64,000 nucleotides of DNA from Roseibium sp. MMSF_3544 (GTDB lineage Bacteria; Pseudomonadota; Alphaproteobacteria; Rhizobiales; Stappiaceae): the NCBI RefSeq assembly GCF_030732845.1, contig NZ_JASHKA010000010.1, positions 62,001-126,000 of the forward strand, read 5' to 3'. The position numbers were made by a program, and so were the translations under genes. This document shows positions 1-7,803 of this stretch, one piece after another. The notes under the pieces are model-generated. The model ran no database searches. It saw only the letters and a list, made by a program, of their open reading frames with translations, and was not told the DNA's origin. Numbering within the stretch: the first letter of the stretch is position 1; each line of letters opens with the position of its first letter.

Positions 1-112
1 TCATGCCAAAAAGTCGCGTCCTTCGCGTCCATTTGTGCATCTGTCGTCATTGCCGAACCCGAAGTCTTTATTGTATGAAGTTTGCCAATTGTGAATTTCC
101 CTTGGAGGACTT

Positions 113-394
113 ATGGCTGACGAAAACACGTCCGGGATGGACTACGAAGCGCACGAACGCACTTATGAGGGTTTTATCAACTTCTCCAAAGTCGGTACGG
201 TCGCCGTCCTTAACATTGTTCTTTGCCTGATTCTCTTCGCCTTCGGCGGCACGACCGCAGTTGTCTTTGGTTGGCTGATGTTGATTGCAACCGTGGTCGC
301 CTCTGCAATCGGTCTTGCCCTTGGAGACGCCGGCTGGATCCCGCCGACCGCCGTTTTCGTGCTCACCGGTGTCCTGGCGATCCTGCTGGTCTGA
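113..394 (+). CDS. aa3-type cytochrome c oxidase subunit IV-like small membrane protein
   Basis: This is a 93-residue protein. Its soluble N-terminus (MDYEAHERTYEGFINFSK, residues 9-26) matches the start of the bacterial aa3 oxidase subunit IV family (H-x-x-T-Y-x-G-F). Three hydrophobic stretches follow, at about residues 28-46, 50-69 and 75-93. Known subunit IV proteins are small accessory inner-membrane parts of haem-copper oxidases with no catalytic role, and this one is somewhat long for the family. The start is supported by GGAGG seven bases upstream. No other oxidase gene is visible here, so it stands alone, as it often does in Hyphomicrobiales. An intrinsic terminator follows directly. 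Confidence 0.8.
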   Translation: MADENTSGMDYEAHERTYEGFINFSKVGTVAVLNIVLCLILFAFGGTTAVVFGWLMLIATVVASAIGLALGDAGWIPPTAVFVLTGVLAILLV

Positions 395-428
395 CCCTTA
401 CCGGTTGATCGACTGAAAGCTCAATGAA

Positions 429-458
429 GGCGTGGTCCTGTGCCACGCCTTTTGTTTT
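429..458 (+). terminator. Intrinsic terminator of the subunit IV gene
   Basis: A perfect 7-bp stem (GGCGTGG / CCACGCC, 7-base loop) is followed by TTTTGTTTT. A GTG at 432 that could start the next gene lies inside this hairpin, which argues for the later ATG at 474. Confidence 0.8.
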
Positions 459-473
459 GACCCAGTGCGAAGC

Positions 474-1145
474 ATGACAGCACCCGAGATCAGCACATTC
501 GTCTACAAACCGCCGCAGCAACCGTATTTGTCGGTGCTCCACTGCGACGACGATCTGCTTGTGATCGACAAGCCAAGTGGCCTCTTGAGCGTTCCTGGAA
601 AGGCCACGGAACATTCCGACTGTCTGGAAAGCCGGGCCCGTCATACCTATCCCGAGGCGCGGATCGTACACCGGCTCGACATGGATACGTCGGGAGTCAT
701 GGTGCTTGCCATGAATGCCGCCGCACACCGGCATCTGGGTTTGCAGTTCGAGCGCCGGAAAATCCGGAAAACCTATGTGGCTGATATCTGGGGGCATCCG
801 GAAACCGACAACGGTGAGGTGGATCTTCCCCTGATTTGTGACTGGCCGAACAGGCCGAAGCAGATGGTGAGTTTTGAGCACGGGAAACCGGCCCTGACGC
901 GCTGGGAGGTCCTGGAGCGCGGACTCAGGACAACGCGCGTACGCCTTTTTCCGCACACGGGACGCTCTCACCAATTGCGTGTTCATATGCTGTCCCTGGG
1001 GCATCCGATCATCGGTGACCGGTTTTACGCTGATGGTGAGGCGCTTGCCGCATCGTCGCGACTGGCGCTCCACGCCGAGAGCCTCGAGTTTCATCAGCCA
1101 ACTGGTGGCGAACGGATAACGTTCCGCTCCAAGTGTCCGTTCTGA
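474..1145 (+). CDS. RluA-family RNA pseudouridine synthase
   Basis: The protein has 223 residues and carries the RluA-family motif HRLDMDTSGVMV, whose first Asp is the catalytic nucleophile. It also has the family's LLVIDKPSGLLSVPGK segment near the N-terminus and the late motif GRSHQLRVHM. Members isomerise specific uridines in 23S rRNA or tRNA. The short length without an S4 domain fits the RluA/TruC type rather than RluC/D. The exact target cannot be told from sequence. I chose ATG 474 because the alternative GTG at 432 sits within the upstream terminator. Confidence 0.9.
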   Translation: MTAPEISTFVYKPPQQPYLSVLHCDDDLLVIDKPSGLLSVPGKATEHSDCLESRARHTYPEARIVHRLDMDTSGVMVLAMNAAAHRHLGLQFERRKIRKTYVADIWGHPETDNGEVDLPLICDWPNRPKQMVSFEHGKPALTRWEVLERGLRTTRVRLFPHTGRSHQLRVHMLSLGHPIIGDRFYADGEALAASSRLALHAESLEFHQPTGGERITFRSKCPF

Positions 1146-1247
1146 CGGTTGTTCGGCAAAGTTATTGCAAATCTTTGGAAACCGAACGGTTTCCTCCAGC
1201 TTTGCGCATTTCATCCAAACAAGTTCATTCCGGCTAGTTCAGCCAGA

Positions 1248-1832
1248 TTATTGAGCCCTGGCCCCGAGCGATTCCATTGTCTTCAGCCAGCGGTCAACCT
1301 GTGCGGCATCGGCGTGTTCGACCATGCCGAAGACCGTAGACCTGACCGGTTTGAAACCGACGAAGCCAAGGATGTTTCGCTTCAGGCTTTTCAGGCTGTG
1401 GGCGCCGTACCAGAATTTGTAGGCAAGGGCCGGCATGCCCGCCGTCAACACGACCCGTGCCGATTTGCCGAGCATCTTGCCTTTCGGCCAGCGGTCTTCC
1501 GGCGAACGCTCGAAAGCGGTGTCGTAATGAAGTAGCTGTTCCAGGAAGCCCTTTGTGTATGCCGGCAATGTGCCGAGCCAAAGCGGATAGATCAGAACAA
1601 GGTGATCCGCTTCAAGCAGGACGTCGCGCGCCGGTCCAAGGGCTTCGGGGCTGGGTTTTTTGGTGAAATCAGACGGTATGCGCAGGATTGGGAAGTCGAT
1701 ATCCGCAACGCGAATAAGGCTTACGCGGTGTCCGGCATGTTCAGCACCATTTGCGTAGGCCTGCGCAAGCGCGTGGCAGAGGTGACTGTCGTCCGGATCC
1801 GGATGACCATCCAGGATCAAAAGGGTTTTCAT
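1248..1832 (-). CDS. NAD(P)H oxidoreductase, flavodoxin-like fold (NQO1/KefF/MdaB type)
   Basis: The protein has 194 residues. It opens with MKTLLILDGHPDPDDSHLC, the FMN/FAD phosphate-binding loop of the Flavodoxin_2 family. Mid-protein it has LVLIYPLWLGTLPAYTKGFLEQ, typical of quinone reductases that bind flavin at a dimer interface. Known relatives reduce quinones or act as ancillary subunits of K+/H+ antiporters. No antiporter gene is near, so a free-standing quinone reductase is likelier. The start at 1832 has GGAAGG just upstream; another in-frame ATG at 1844 has weaker support. It converges on the RluA gene. Confidence 0.8.
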   Translation of the reverse strand: MKTLLILDGHPDPDDSHLCHALAQAYANGAEHAGHRVSLIRVADIDFPILRIPSDFTKKPSPEALGPARDVLLEADHLVLIYPLWLGTLPAYTKGFLEQLLHYDTAFERSPEDRWPKGKMLGKSARVVLTAGMPALAYKFWYGAHSLKSLKRNILGFVGFKPVRSTVFGMVEHADAAQVDRWLKTMESLGARAQ

Positions 1833-1952
1833 AGGGCCTTCCATCTGTGCTGAAACTGATGAAGGAAGGTCTCAATGATATCTTCAGGCGGTCTGTTTGC
1901 GTTGATCTGGATCAGCCGCGCCCGGCACGCGGTTCCCGCTTGCCGATAGTCG

Positions 1953-2816
1953 TCAGCCCTGACCGACGCGGCCAAGCCCTTCGCGCGCAAGCTTGTTCGA
2001 ATTGTCGAGCGTCATCGCCCTTGTGTAATTGCGGCGGGCATCCTGCGGCTTTCCGAGCATCTCCAGGGCGAGGCCGCGGTTTGCCCAGGCAACGGACGAA
2101 TCCCGGTCAAGATTGACCGCCATTGACAGATCCTCGAAGGCGGCAGTCGGGTCGTTGACGGCCAGATAGGAAATGCCGCGGGCGATATAGGGCGCGCTGG
2201 CTTTCGGATTGAGGCCGATCGCCGTTGCGAAGTCCTCGATCGCGAGGCTGTCCTGTTTCTGGGCCTGATAGATGAGACCGCGATTGTAGAACGCGCGCGC
2301 ATCACTGCTGTCGCGGGTGATCACCGAATTGAAGTCGGCGAGAGCGGCGCCGTAGTTGCCCTGCTGGCGATAGATGTTGCCCCGTCCGACATAGGCAACG
2401 TCATAGTCTGGCTTGATGTTGATCGCGCGGGTGTAGTCGGAAACCGCGAGATCGTTCTGCCCCTGCCGACGGTAAACCAGTGCACGGTTCGCATATGTCT
2501 GGAAAGACTGCGGATTGAGCTGCAGCGCGGTGTTGAAATCTGCAATCGCCAGGTCAAGTTTACCTGCCTGTCCGTAGGCGATGCCGCGCGTGCTGTAGGC
2601 GGTCGCGTCGGATGGATTGGATTCAATGACAGCTGTCAAAGACGCGATGTTGGTCGACGAGCCGGCGGACTTATTGACCGGAACATCATCATAAACACCA
2701 GACGTGTTGCACGCAGCCAGCAGTGTCGCCAGGCTGAGCAGGGTCGCGTGTGGCAGAAACTTGCGCATGCGGCACATATGCTCTCTTACAGTCAAGCGAT
2801 TGGACATGCCGTTCAT
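1953..2816 (-). CDS. TPR-repeat lipoprotein
   Basis: The N-terminus has a basic region, a hydrophobic core and the lipobox LLAAC (LPHATLLSLATLLAAC), predicting a lipid-anchored periplasmic protein. The rest is tandem tetratricopeptide repeats, about six copies from residue 55 to 275, with repeated A-x-x-x-R-G and A-I-x-D-F/Y-x-x-A-I signatures. It resembles NlpI-like adaptors that dock cell-wall hydrolases or proteases, but the partner is unknown. Starts are ambiguous. ATG 2816 has GGAGG only three bases away. ATG 2777 has AAGAGAG at a good distance and gives a more usual signal peptide. Confidence 0.8.
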   Translation of the reverse strand: MNGMSNRLTVREHMCRMRKFLPHATLLSLATLLAACNTSGVYDDVPVNKSAGSSTNIASLTAVIESNPSDATAYSTRGIAYGQAGKLDLAIADFNTALQLNPQSFQTYANRALVYRRQGQNDLAVSDYTRAINIKPDYDVAYVGRGNIYRQQGNYGAALADFNSVITRDSSDARAFYNRGLIYQAQKQDSLAIEDFATAIGLNPKASAPYIARGISYLAVNDPTAAFEDLSMAVNLDRDSSVAWANRGLALEMLGKPQDARRNYTRAMTLDNSNKLAREGLGRVGQG

Positions 2817-2891
2817 CTGCCTCCAATAGGGCGGTAATGTGGCTGCGGTTTTTTAACTGGCTCAAGTCCAGAACAAACTTTGCAAAACGCC

Positions 2892-2918
2892 AAAAAGCCG
2901 ACCGTTACTTCGGTCGGC
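2892..2918 (-). terminator. Intrinsic terminator of rpsU
   Basis: On the minus strand the stem GCCGACCG / CGGTCGGC (6-base loop) is followed by TTTTT. It lies 58 bases after the rpsU stop. Confidence 0.85.
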
Positions 2919-2975
2919 CTTACGGCAAACATGCATTGAAAAGGCGGTTATGCCGCCGGGGCCACTCCAGCCGGA

Positions 2976-3203
2976 TTAGCGGCGAGCGGATTTGCCCGGA
3001 ACAAGACCTTCGCGCTGTGCCCGCTTGCGAGCCAGCTTGCGTGCGCGGCGGATGGCTTCAGCCTTCTCACGCGCCTTCTTCTCAGACGGCTTTTCAAAAT
3101 GGCCGCGAAGTTTCATTTCCCGGAAGATGCCTTCGCGCTGCATCTTTTTCTTCAGCGCCTTGAGCGCCTGATCGACATTGTTGTCGCGAACCAATACCTG
3201 CAC
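2976..3203 (-). CDS. rpsU: 30S ribosomal protein S21
   Basis: This 75-residue, strongly basic protein is S21 over its full length. It starts [20 protein letters not shown], has the [19 protein letters not shown] core and ends in an Arg/Lys-rich tail. S21 sits on the 30S platform near the anti-Shine-Dalgarno end of 16S rRNA and helps initiation. The start codon is GTG. The leader carries a 7-bp hairpin (CTGCGGT/ACCGCAG, 3228-3244) about 25 bases before the start, which could affect its own translation. An intrinsic terminator follows. It is monocistronic. Confidence 0.97.
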   Translation of the reverse strand: MQVLVRDNNVDQALKALKKKMQREGIFREMKLRGHFEKPSEKKAREKAEAIRRARKLARKRAQREGLVPGKSARR

Positions 3204-3853
3204 GCGTAATTTCCCGTTTTCTATGCTCTGCGGTCAAACCGCAGACAGATTTAGACGTTGATTAAAGCGAGGTCTCGCCAACGATCCACGGCGCTCCCGA
3301 AATCACGCAGTGAATGTCCGTTGCAGTCACCTGGCTGCAATGCTTTCACTTGTGTACAGGAACCTGATCGCCGCTGACGCGTCGCTCACATAAGCGGGGT
3401 AGATACCAGAACGAACCCTGCCTGTCCACAGTCATTCGCGAGAAATACGACCAAATCGGTCGCCGATTTCGGTCCACAGCAGAAGAAAGATGGACAGCGC
3501 ACTCAATGGGCAGTAGAGCTGATTTTCCCACCGGAAGCCAGAGCCCTTTTGGACGATACGAACTCACTTTACGGACTCAATTCGGCTCTCATCCAAGGCG
3601 CGGAGCGCAGCGTGATGTGGGGTATGGAGCACGCTCCGCAACGCTGGAGATGAACTGAATTGGTCCACCGGAGGTCCGCTTTTCAGGGCCTCCAGACGTC
3701 GTTGCGCTCTACTTGCGGTCAGCAAGACCACCACGCGGATCGCGTCAAACCGGCGAACCCGAAAACGGGTCGAGTGGCGTCATATCGCTCAAAAGGGCTA
3801 TTACTGCCTCGCTCAAGCAGGCACGTCTAACGCCCTCATTATTGGAGGAAACA
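3204..3853. other. 650-bp region without a convincing gene
   Basis: Nothing here reads as a recognisable protein; the short minus-strand reading frame at 3346-3567 has no family features or ribosome site. The stretch holds the rpsU leader and promoter on the left and the MATE promoter on the right. Several inverted repeats cluster in between: GCGGAGCG/CGCTCCGC (3601-3640), AGAGCC/GGCTCT (3541-3590) and GGAGG/CCTCC (3670-3693). These could be parts of an untranslated structured RNA or gene remnants. I do not recognise an RNA family. Confidence 0.4.
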
Positions 3854-5251
3854 ATGGCGCGTCCTGCGTCAGGAGAGCCCGAAGCAGCCAAGGGCCAATC
3901 GTTGTGGCGAAGCGACATTGTCCCGACGCTGTCGCTGGGCATGCCTTTGGCCGGAGCGCAACTCGCACAGATCGCGATCAATGCGACGGACGTCGTTATG
4001 ATCAGCCGGCTGGGTGCAACCGAACTTGCCGCCTCCGTGCTCGCCTTCAATTTCTACATGCTGTTGTGGTTCTTCGGCATGGGTATCCTGCAGGCGGCCA
4101 TTCCGCTCGCAGCGCGTGCGCGCAGTCAGCGGAGGCCGCGCGACCTCAGGCGCGCCGTGCGCATGGGCTTCTGGGTTTCAGTGTATTTTTCGGTTCCGGT
4201 CTGGGTGGTGCTTTTCTTCACCGAGCACATTCTGCTTGCGCTAGACCAGGACCCCGAACTTGCAAGGCTTGCCGGCATCTACATGCGCGTTCTCCAGTGG
4301 ACCATGCTGCCGGCTTTGCTGATCATGGCTGTTCGCGGGTTCCTGACCGTCATGGAACGCACCCAGGTGGTGCTTTGGGCAACAATTGCGGGCGCGGTCA
4401 TCAACGCGATTGTCGACTACCTGCTGATCTTCGGCGAATTTGGTTTTCCCCGCCTGGAGCTGGTCGGTGCGGGCATTGCCTCTGTCTTCAGCGCCACGAG
4501 CACGTTTTTGTTCCTGCTCGCTTATGCGCTTTGGCATCCCAAGCTTCGGCGCTACAACATCCTGGGTCGCATCTGGCGCTCGGACTGGCCTGTTTTCTTT
4601 CAGATCCTGCGCATAGGAACGCCCATCGGACTGACGATTGTCGCCGAAGGGTCGCTGTTCACGGCATCAGCGATCATGATCGGCTGGCTCGGCGCCGTCC
4701 CGCTTGCCGCGCACGGGATTGCCCTTCAAATCGCTTCCATCACCTTCATGGTGCCCGTGGGACTGTCCATGGCCGCAATGACCCGGGTCAGCCTTGCAGC
4801 CGGTCGCGGCGACCGGCAGGGGGTCGGCAGGGCCGGCTGGAGCGCGCTTGGCGTCACGATGGTCTTCATGGGCTGCTTTGCCGTTCTGTTCTGGACGCTG
4901 CCCGAGACGCTCATTGGGCTCTATCTCGACTTCAACGATCCCGATTCGCAGGAGGTCCTTGCCTATGGCGTGTCGTTCCTCCTGGTTGCGGCCCTGTTCC
5001 AGCTTGCCGATGGCGGACAGATCATCGGCGTCAACAATCTGCGCGGTCTGGGCGACACGGCCATTCCGCTGCTCTACGCGCTGTTCGGCTATTGGGTTGT
5101 CGGCCTCAGCCTGTCCTATGGGCTCGGGTTCATTGCCGGTTGGGGCGGGGTCGGCGTCTGGTTCGGGCTGGCGGCCGGATTGGCATTTGTGGCGCTTCTG
5201 GCCAATACCCGATTTGCACGCAGGGAAAAGCTCCACCTCGTGAGGATATGA
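3854..5251 (+). CDS. MATE-family multidrug/Na+ efflux transporter (NorM-like)
   Basis: This 465-residue integral membrane protein has about twelve hydrophobic helices in two homologous halves. The first half shows GMPLAGAQLAQIAINATDVVMISRLG and the second a matching IGTPIGLTIVAEGS segment, as in MATE exporters. MATE proteins expel cationic drugs and metabolites using H+ or Na+ gradients. The start at 3854 is fixed by TTGGAGGAAACA just before it; a longer upstream reading frame from 3713 lacks hydrophobic or family character. It ends one base before the converging purK stop, with no terminator hairpin visible in between. Confidence 0.92.
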   Translation: MARPASGEPEAAKGQSLWRSDIVPTLSLGMPLAGAQLAQIAINATDVVMISRLGATELAASVLAFNFYMLLWFFGMGILQAAIPLAARARSQRRPRDLRRAVRMGFWVSVYFSVPVWVVLFFTEHILLALDQDPELARLAGIYMRVLQWTMLPALLIMAVRGFLTVMERTQVVLWATIAGAVINAIVDYLLIFGEFGFPRLELVGAGIASVFSATSTFLFLLAYALWHPKLRRYNILGRIWRSDWPVFFQILRIGTPIGLTIVAEGSLFTASAIMIGWLGAVPLAAHGIALQIASITFMVPVGLSMAAMTRVSLAAGRGDRQGVGRAGWSALGVTMVFMGCFAVLFWTLPETLIGLYLDFNDPDSQEVLAYGVSFLLVAALFQLADGGQIIGVNNLRGLGDTAIPLLYALFGYWVVGLSLSYGLGFIAGWGGVGVWFGLAAGLAFVALLANTRFARREKLHLVRI

Positions 5252-5252
5252 T

Positions 5253-6347
5253 CTAGACGGTTTTTGCCGAAATGCGGTTGACGTGACCCATCTTGCGGCC
5301 TTCGCGAGTCTCCGCCTTGCCGTAAAGATGGAGCCGTGCATTCGGCTCTTTCAGCACCTCATCCCTGGTATCGGCTTCAAATCCGATCAGGTTCTCCATG
5401 ATAACGTCGGAGTGCCGGTCCGCGGCGCCAAGCGGCCATCCCGCAACGGCACGAATGTGCTGGTCAAACTGCGAGGTCAGGCAAGCGTCCTGGGTCCAGT
5501 GTCCGGAATTGTGAACGCGTGGTGCGACCTCGTTGACGAGAAGCTTTTCCGTCGAGCCGTCGCGGACCAGGAACATTTCCACGCCCATGACGCCGACATA
5601 GTCCAGCCCGTTCACGATCTGCTCCGCCATCTTGCGGGCAGCCTCCAGCGTGTCTTCAGAAACGCCGGCCGGTACGGTCGAGGTCTTCAGAATGTGGTTT
5701 TCGTGGTGGTTGCGCGCAATGTCGTAACTCTTGCAGCTGCCGTTGAGATCCCGGGCGACGATCACGGAGACTTCGCAATCGAACGGGATCAGCGCTTCCA
5801 GAACGGCCGGAACGGCGCCGATCTTGTCAAAGGCGCCTGGAATGTCCGCTGCGCCACGAATCATAAGTTGGCCCTTGCCGTCGTAGCCGAACCGCCGTGT
5901 TTTCAGCACGCCTTCGCCGCCAAAAGTCGCGAGGGCATCCTCCAAGTCCTCTTGCGAGTTGATGTCCGCATAACCGGCAATCGCGACGCCGGCGCCCGAC
6001 AGGAATTGTTTTTCGAACAGACGGTCCTGCGACACTTCGAGGGCGCGCACGCCGGGGCGCACCGGGACCCTGGCGTTCAGGTGTGCGGCCGTGTTGCCTG
6101 GCACATTCTCGAATTCGTAGGTCACAACCGAAACAGCATTTGCAAACAGGTTCAGCGCATCGACATCTTCATAGGGGGCAACGGTGAAGGTCGCGCTCAC
6201 GTCAAAGGCCGGACTGCTCGGATCCGGGCAGAAGATATGGGTCTTCAAACCAAGGCTGGCTGCGGACTGTGCAAGCATCCGTCCAAGCTGGCCACCGCCG
6301 AGAATGCCGATCGTGTCGCCGGGGCTGAGCTTATTTGCAGATGTCAT
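5253..6347 (-). CDS. purK: N5-carboxyaminoimidazole ribonucleotide synthase
   Basis: The 364-residue ATP-grasp enzyme starts with IGILGGGQLGRMLAQSA, the PurK signature. It continues with VVTYEFENVP, KTRRFGYDGKGQ (ATP-binding Lys and glycine-rich loop) and NEVAPRVHNSGHWT near the metal site. PurK carboxylates AIR to N5-CAIR using ATP and bicarbonate in cytosolic purine synthesis. It lies 24 bases downstream of purE, which converts its product to CAIR, so the two are one operon. Length is typical for the family. It converges on the MATE gene. Confidence 0.96.
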   Translation of the reverse strand: MTSANKLSPGDTIGILGGGQLGRMLAQSAASLGLKTHIFCPDPSSPAFDVSATFTVAPYEDVDALNLFANAVSVVTYEFENVPGNTAAHLNARVPVRPGVRALEVSQDRLFEKQFLSGAGVAIAGYADINSQEDLEDALATFGGEGVLKTRRFGYDGKGQLMIRGAADIPGAFDKIGAVPAVLEALIPFDCEVSVIVARDLNGSCKSYDIARNHHENHILKTSTVPAGVSEDTLEAARKMAEQIVNGLDYVGVMGVEMFLVRDGSTEKLLVNEVAPRVHNSGHWTQDACLTSQFDQHIRAVAGWPLGAADRHSDVIMENLIGFEADTRDEVLKEPNARLHLYGKAETREGRKMGHVNRISAKTV

Positions 6348-6371
6348 CGGTCTGTCCCGTGCCGGAGGGAA

Positions 6372-6866
6372 TTACAGGTTTTCGCTGGTCGGGACTTCGG
6401 CAACAGCGGCCGTGCGTTCCGAGCGGTATGAGTCCAGGGCTGCCTCGATCACGGAATTGCTCAGTGCAAGGACAGCCGCGGCCAGCAGGGCAGCATTGGT
6501 CGCACCGGCTTTGCCGATTGCAAGGGTTCCGACGGGAATACCACCGGGCATCTGGACGATCGACAAAAGGCTGTCTTCGCCTGACAGCGTCCGGCTTTCG
6601 ACCGGAACGCCAAACACGGGCAACGGCGTCAGTGATGCCGTCATGCCGGGAAGGTGGGCCGCGCCGCCGGCTCCTGCGATGATAACCTTGAAACCGTTGG
6701 CCTTGGCACTTTTCGCGAAATCGTACATGCGTTCCGGCGTGCGGTGCGCAGAGACGATGCGTGCCTCGTAGCTCACCCCGAGTTCGTCGAGCGTATCCGC
6801 CGCGTGCTTCATTGTCGGCCAGTCGGACTGGCTGCCCATGATGATTGCGACATCCGCGTTTGCCAT
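6372..6866 (-). CDS. purE: 5-(carboxyamino)imidazole ribonucleotide mutase
   Basis: The 164-residue class I PurE has [10 protein letters not shown] (substrate-binding loop with the Ser-Asp pair), SAHRTPERM (containing the catalytic His) and [11 protein letters not shown]. PurE moves the carboxylate from N5 to C4, giving CAIR, and works as an octamer in the cytosol. The start at 6866 has GGAG six bases upstream; a GTG at 6878 is part of that ribosome site. It is the first gene of a purE-purK operon. Confidence 0.96.
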   Translation of the reverse strand: MANADVAIIMGSQSDWPTMKHAADTLDELGVSYEARIVSAHRTPERMYDFAKSAKANGFKVIIAGAGGAAHLPGMTASLTPLPVFGVPVESRTLSGEDSLLSIVQMPGGIPVGTLAIGKAGATNAALLAAAVLALSNSVIEAALDSYRSERTAAVAEVPTSENL

Positions 6867-7003
6867 TGTTTGCTCCACTAAACGGGGGGCTCAGAAAGGC
6901 GCGGAGTATAGGCAGCGCCGCGCGCATCGCAAGTCGGAAACGTGGGTTTCAGGAGAATTTCTGGAGGGCTGTCACTTTGGCGGCGACAAGCGGTGTTTCA
7001 AGC

Positions 7004-7201
7004 TCAGGCGATGATGTCTGGAAACAGCTGGTCTTCCAGTGCCGTAATGCGGTCCTTGATCATCAGCTTCTTTTTCTTCAGGCGCTGAAGTTGCAAAACG
7101 TCGTGGTTCGATGTTGCCGCAAGGGCCTCCACGGCAACGTCAAGATCACGGTGTTCCTGACGAAGCTGTGCCAGCTCCATTCGCAAAGCATCAGTATCCA
7201 T
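7004..7201 (-). CDS. DUF465 (YdcH-type) small coiled-coil protein
   Basis: The 65-residue protein is almost wholly helical and charged. Its central LQRLKKKKLMIKDRITALEDQL matches the DUF465/YdcH family. Such proteins are common in Proteobacteria and have no firm function. A second, unrelated-in-detail DUF465 gene is divergent from it 365 bases away. Start ATG 7201 has no strong ribosome site. It is a single-gene unit upstream of purEK. Confidence 0.8.
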   Translation of the reverse strand: MDTDALRMELAQLRQEHRDLDVAVEALAATSNHDVLQLQRLKKKKLMIKDRITALEDQLFPDIIA

Positions 7202-7566
7202 TTGCGCCCTCGATTCCCCCGACTGCTTGAGTCATTTCGTAGTCCATTTCACTGCCGGCGGGCAAGATAGCATCTTTCGCAGGCTTGCGACCGGATTAAA
7301 GCGGCCATCCGGTGCGGGTCCCGCCAGATAAAATGCCAAAAACTTGAGCAGGCGGAAAACCTGTGAACTGGCAAAATTTCCGTCGTGATTTTTCTTGCGT
7401 TTTTAAGCGGTTATTAGAGCGCAATTCTTCAGGGTTTTCTAAGCATGATGGCACGAATGCATAATTTGACGGCGAAATGGATAAGATATGCGGATTCTGC
7501 AATCGACAAGGTCCGATTTCCTGTGGCACGATGGTAATGTTGAGCCAACAGACAGGAGGTTTATCC
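7202..7566. other. 365-bp divergent intergenic region between two DUF465 genes
   Basis: No reading frame here looks coding. The region must carry both promoters. A weak candidate for the plus-strand gene is TTGACG (7466-7471) and TATGCG (7487-7492), only 15 bases apart. A very strong ribosome site, AGGAGGT (7554-7560), precedes the plus-strand gene. Confidence 0.4.
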
Positions 7567-7746
7567 ATGTCAATGCAGTCGCATCTCGAAGAACTTGAGC
7601 GCCGTCACGCGGAAATGAAACGCAAGATTGAAGACGCCCTGTTGCACCCGAGTACAGACTCCCTGGAATTGGCTGACATGAAACGACAAAAGCTCAAGAT
7701 CAAGGACGAGATTGAGCGAATACGGCAAGAAAAGACCCTCCACTAG
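7567..7746 (+). CDS. DUF465 (YdcH-type) small coiled-coil protein
   Basis: The 59-residue charged helical protein has HLEELERRHAEMKRKIEDAL and MKRQKLKIKDEIERIRQE, the DUF465 pattern of a helical hairpin with a basic K-Q-K-L-K-I-K-D-E turn. The start is decided by AGGAGGT seven bases upstream; earlier in-frame starts lack such a site. A strong intrinsic terminator follows, so it is monocistronic. Function is unknown. The near-optimal ribosome site and terminator suggest an abundant protein. Confidence 0.82.
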   Translation: MSMQSHLEELERRHAEMKRKIEDALLHPSTDSLELADMKRQKLKIKDEIERIRQEKTLH

Positions 7747-7771
7747 GGGTATTACCGAACGAGGATCGAAA

Positions 7772-7800
7772 CGCCGCGCATCGCGCGGCGTTTTTGTTTT
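7772..7800 (+). terminator. Intrinsic terminator of the DUF465 gene
   Basis: Stem CGCCGCGC / GCGCGGCG with a 3-base loop is followed by TTTTTGTTTT. It has no T-tract on the other strand, so it serves only the plus-strand gene. Confidence 0.9.
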
Positions 7801-7803
7801 ACG

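Noticed and set aside
1177..1194. Hairpin GGAAACC/GGTTTCC between the RluA gene and the oxidoreductase
   Set aside because: It is a perfect 7-bp stem but lacks a T-tract on either strand; it may help both convergent genes, but I do not call it a terminator.
3346..3567. 73-codon minus-strand frame between rpsU and the MATE gene
   Set aside because: No ribosome site, no family pattern and unusual composition; treated as non-coding.
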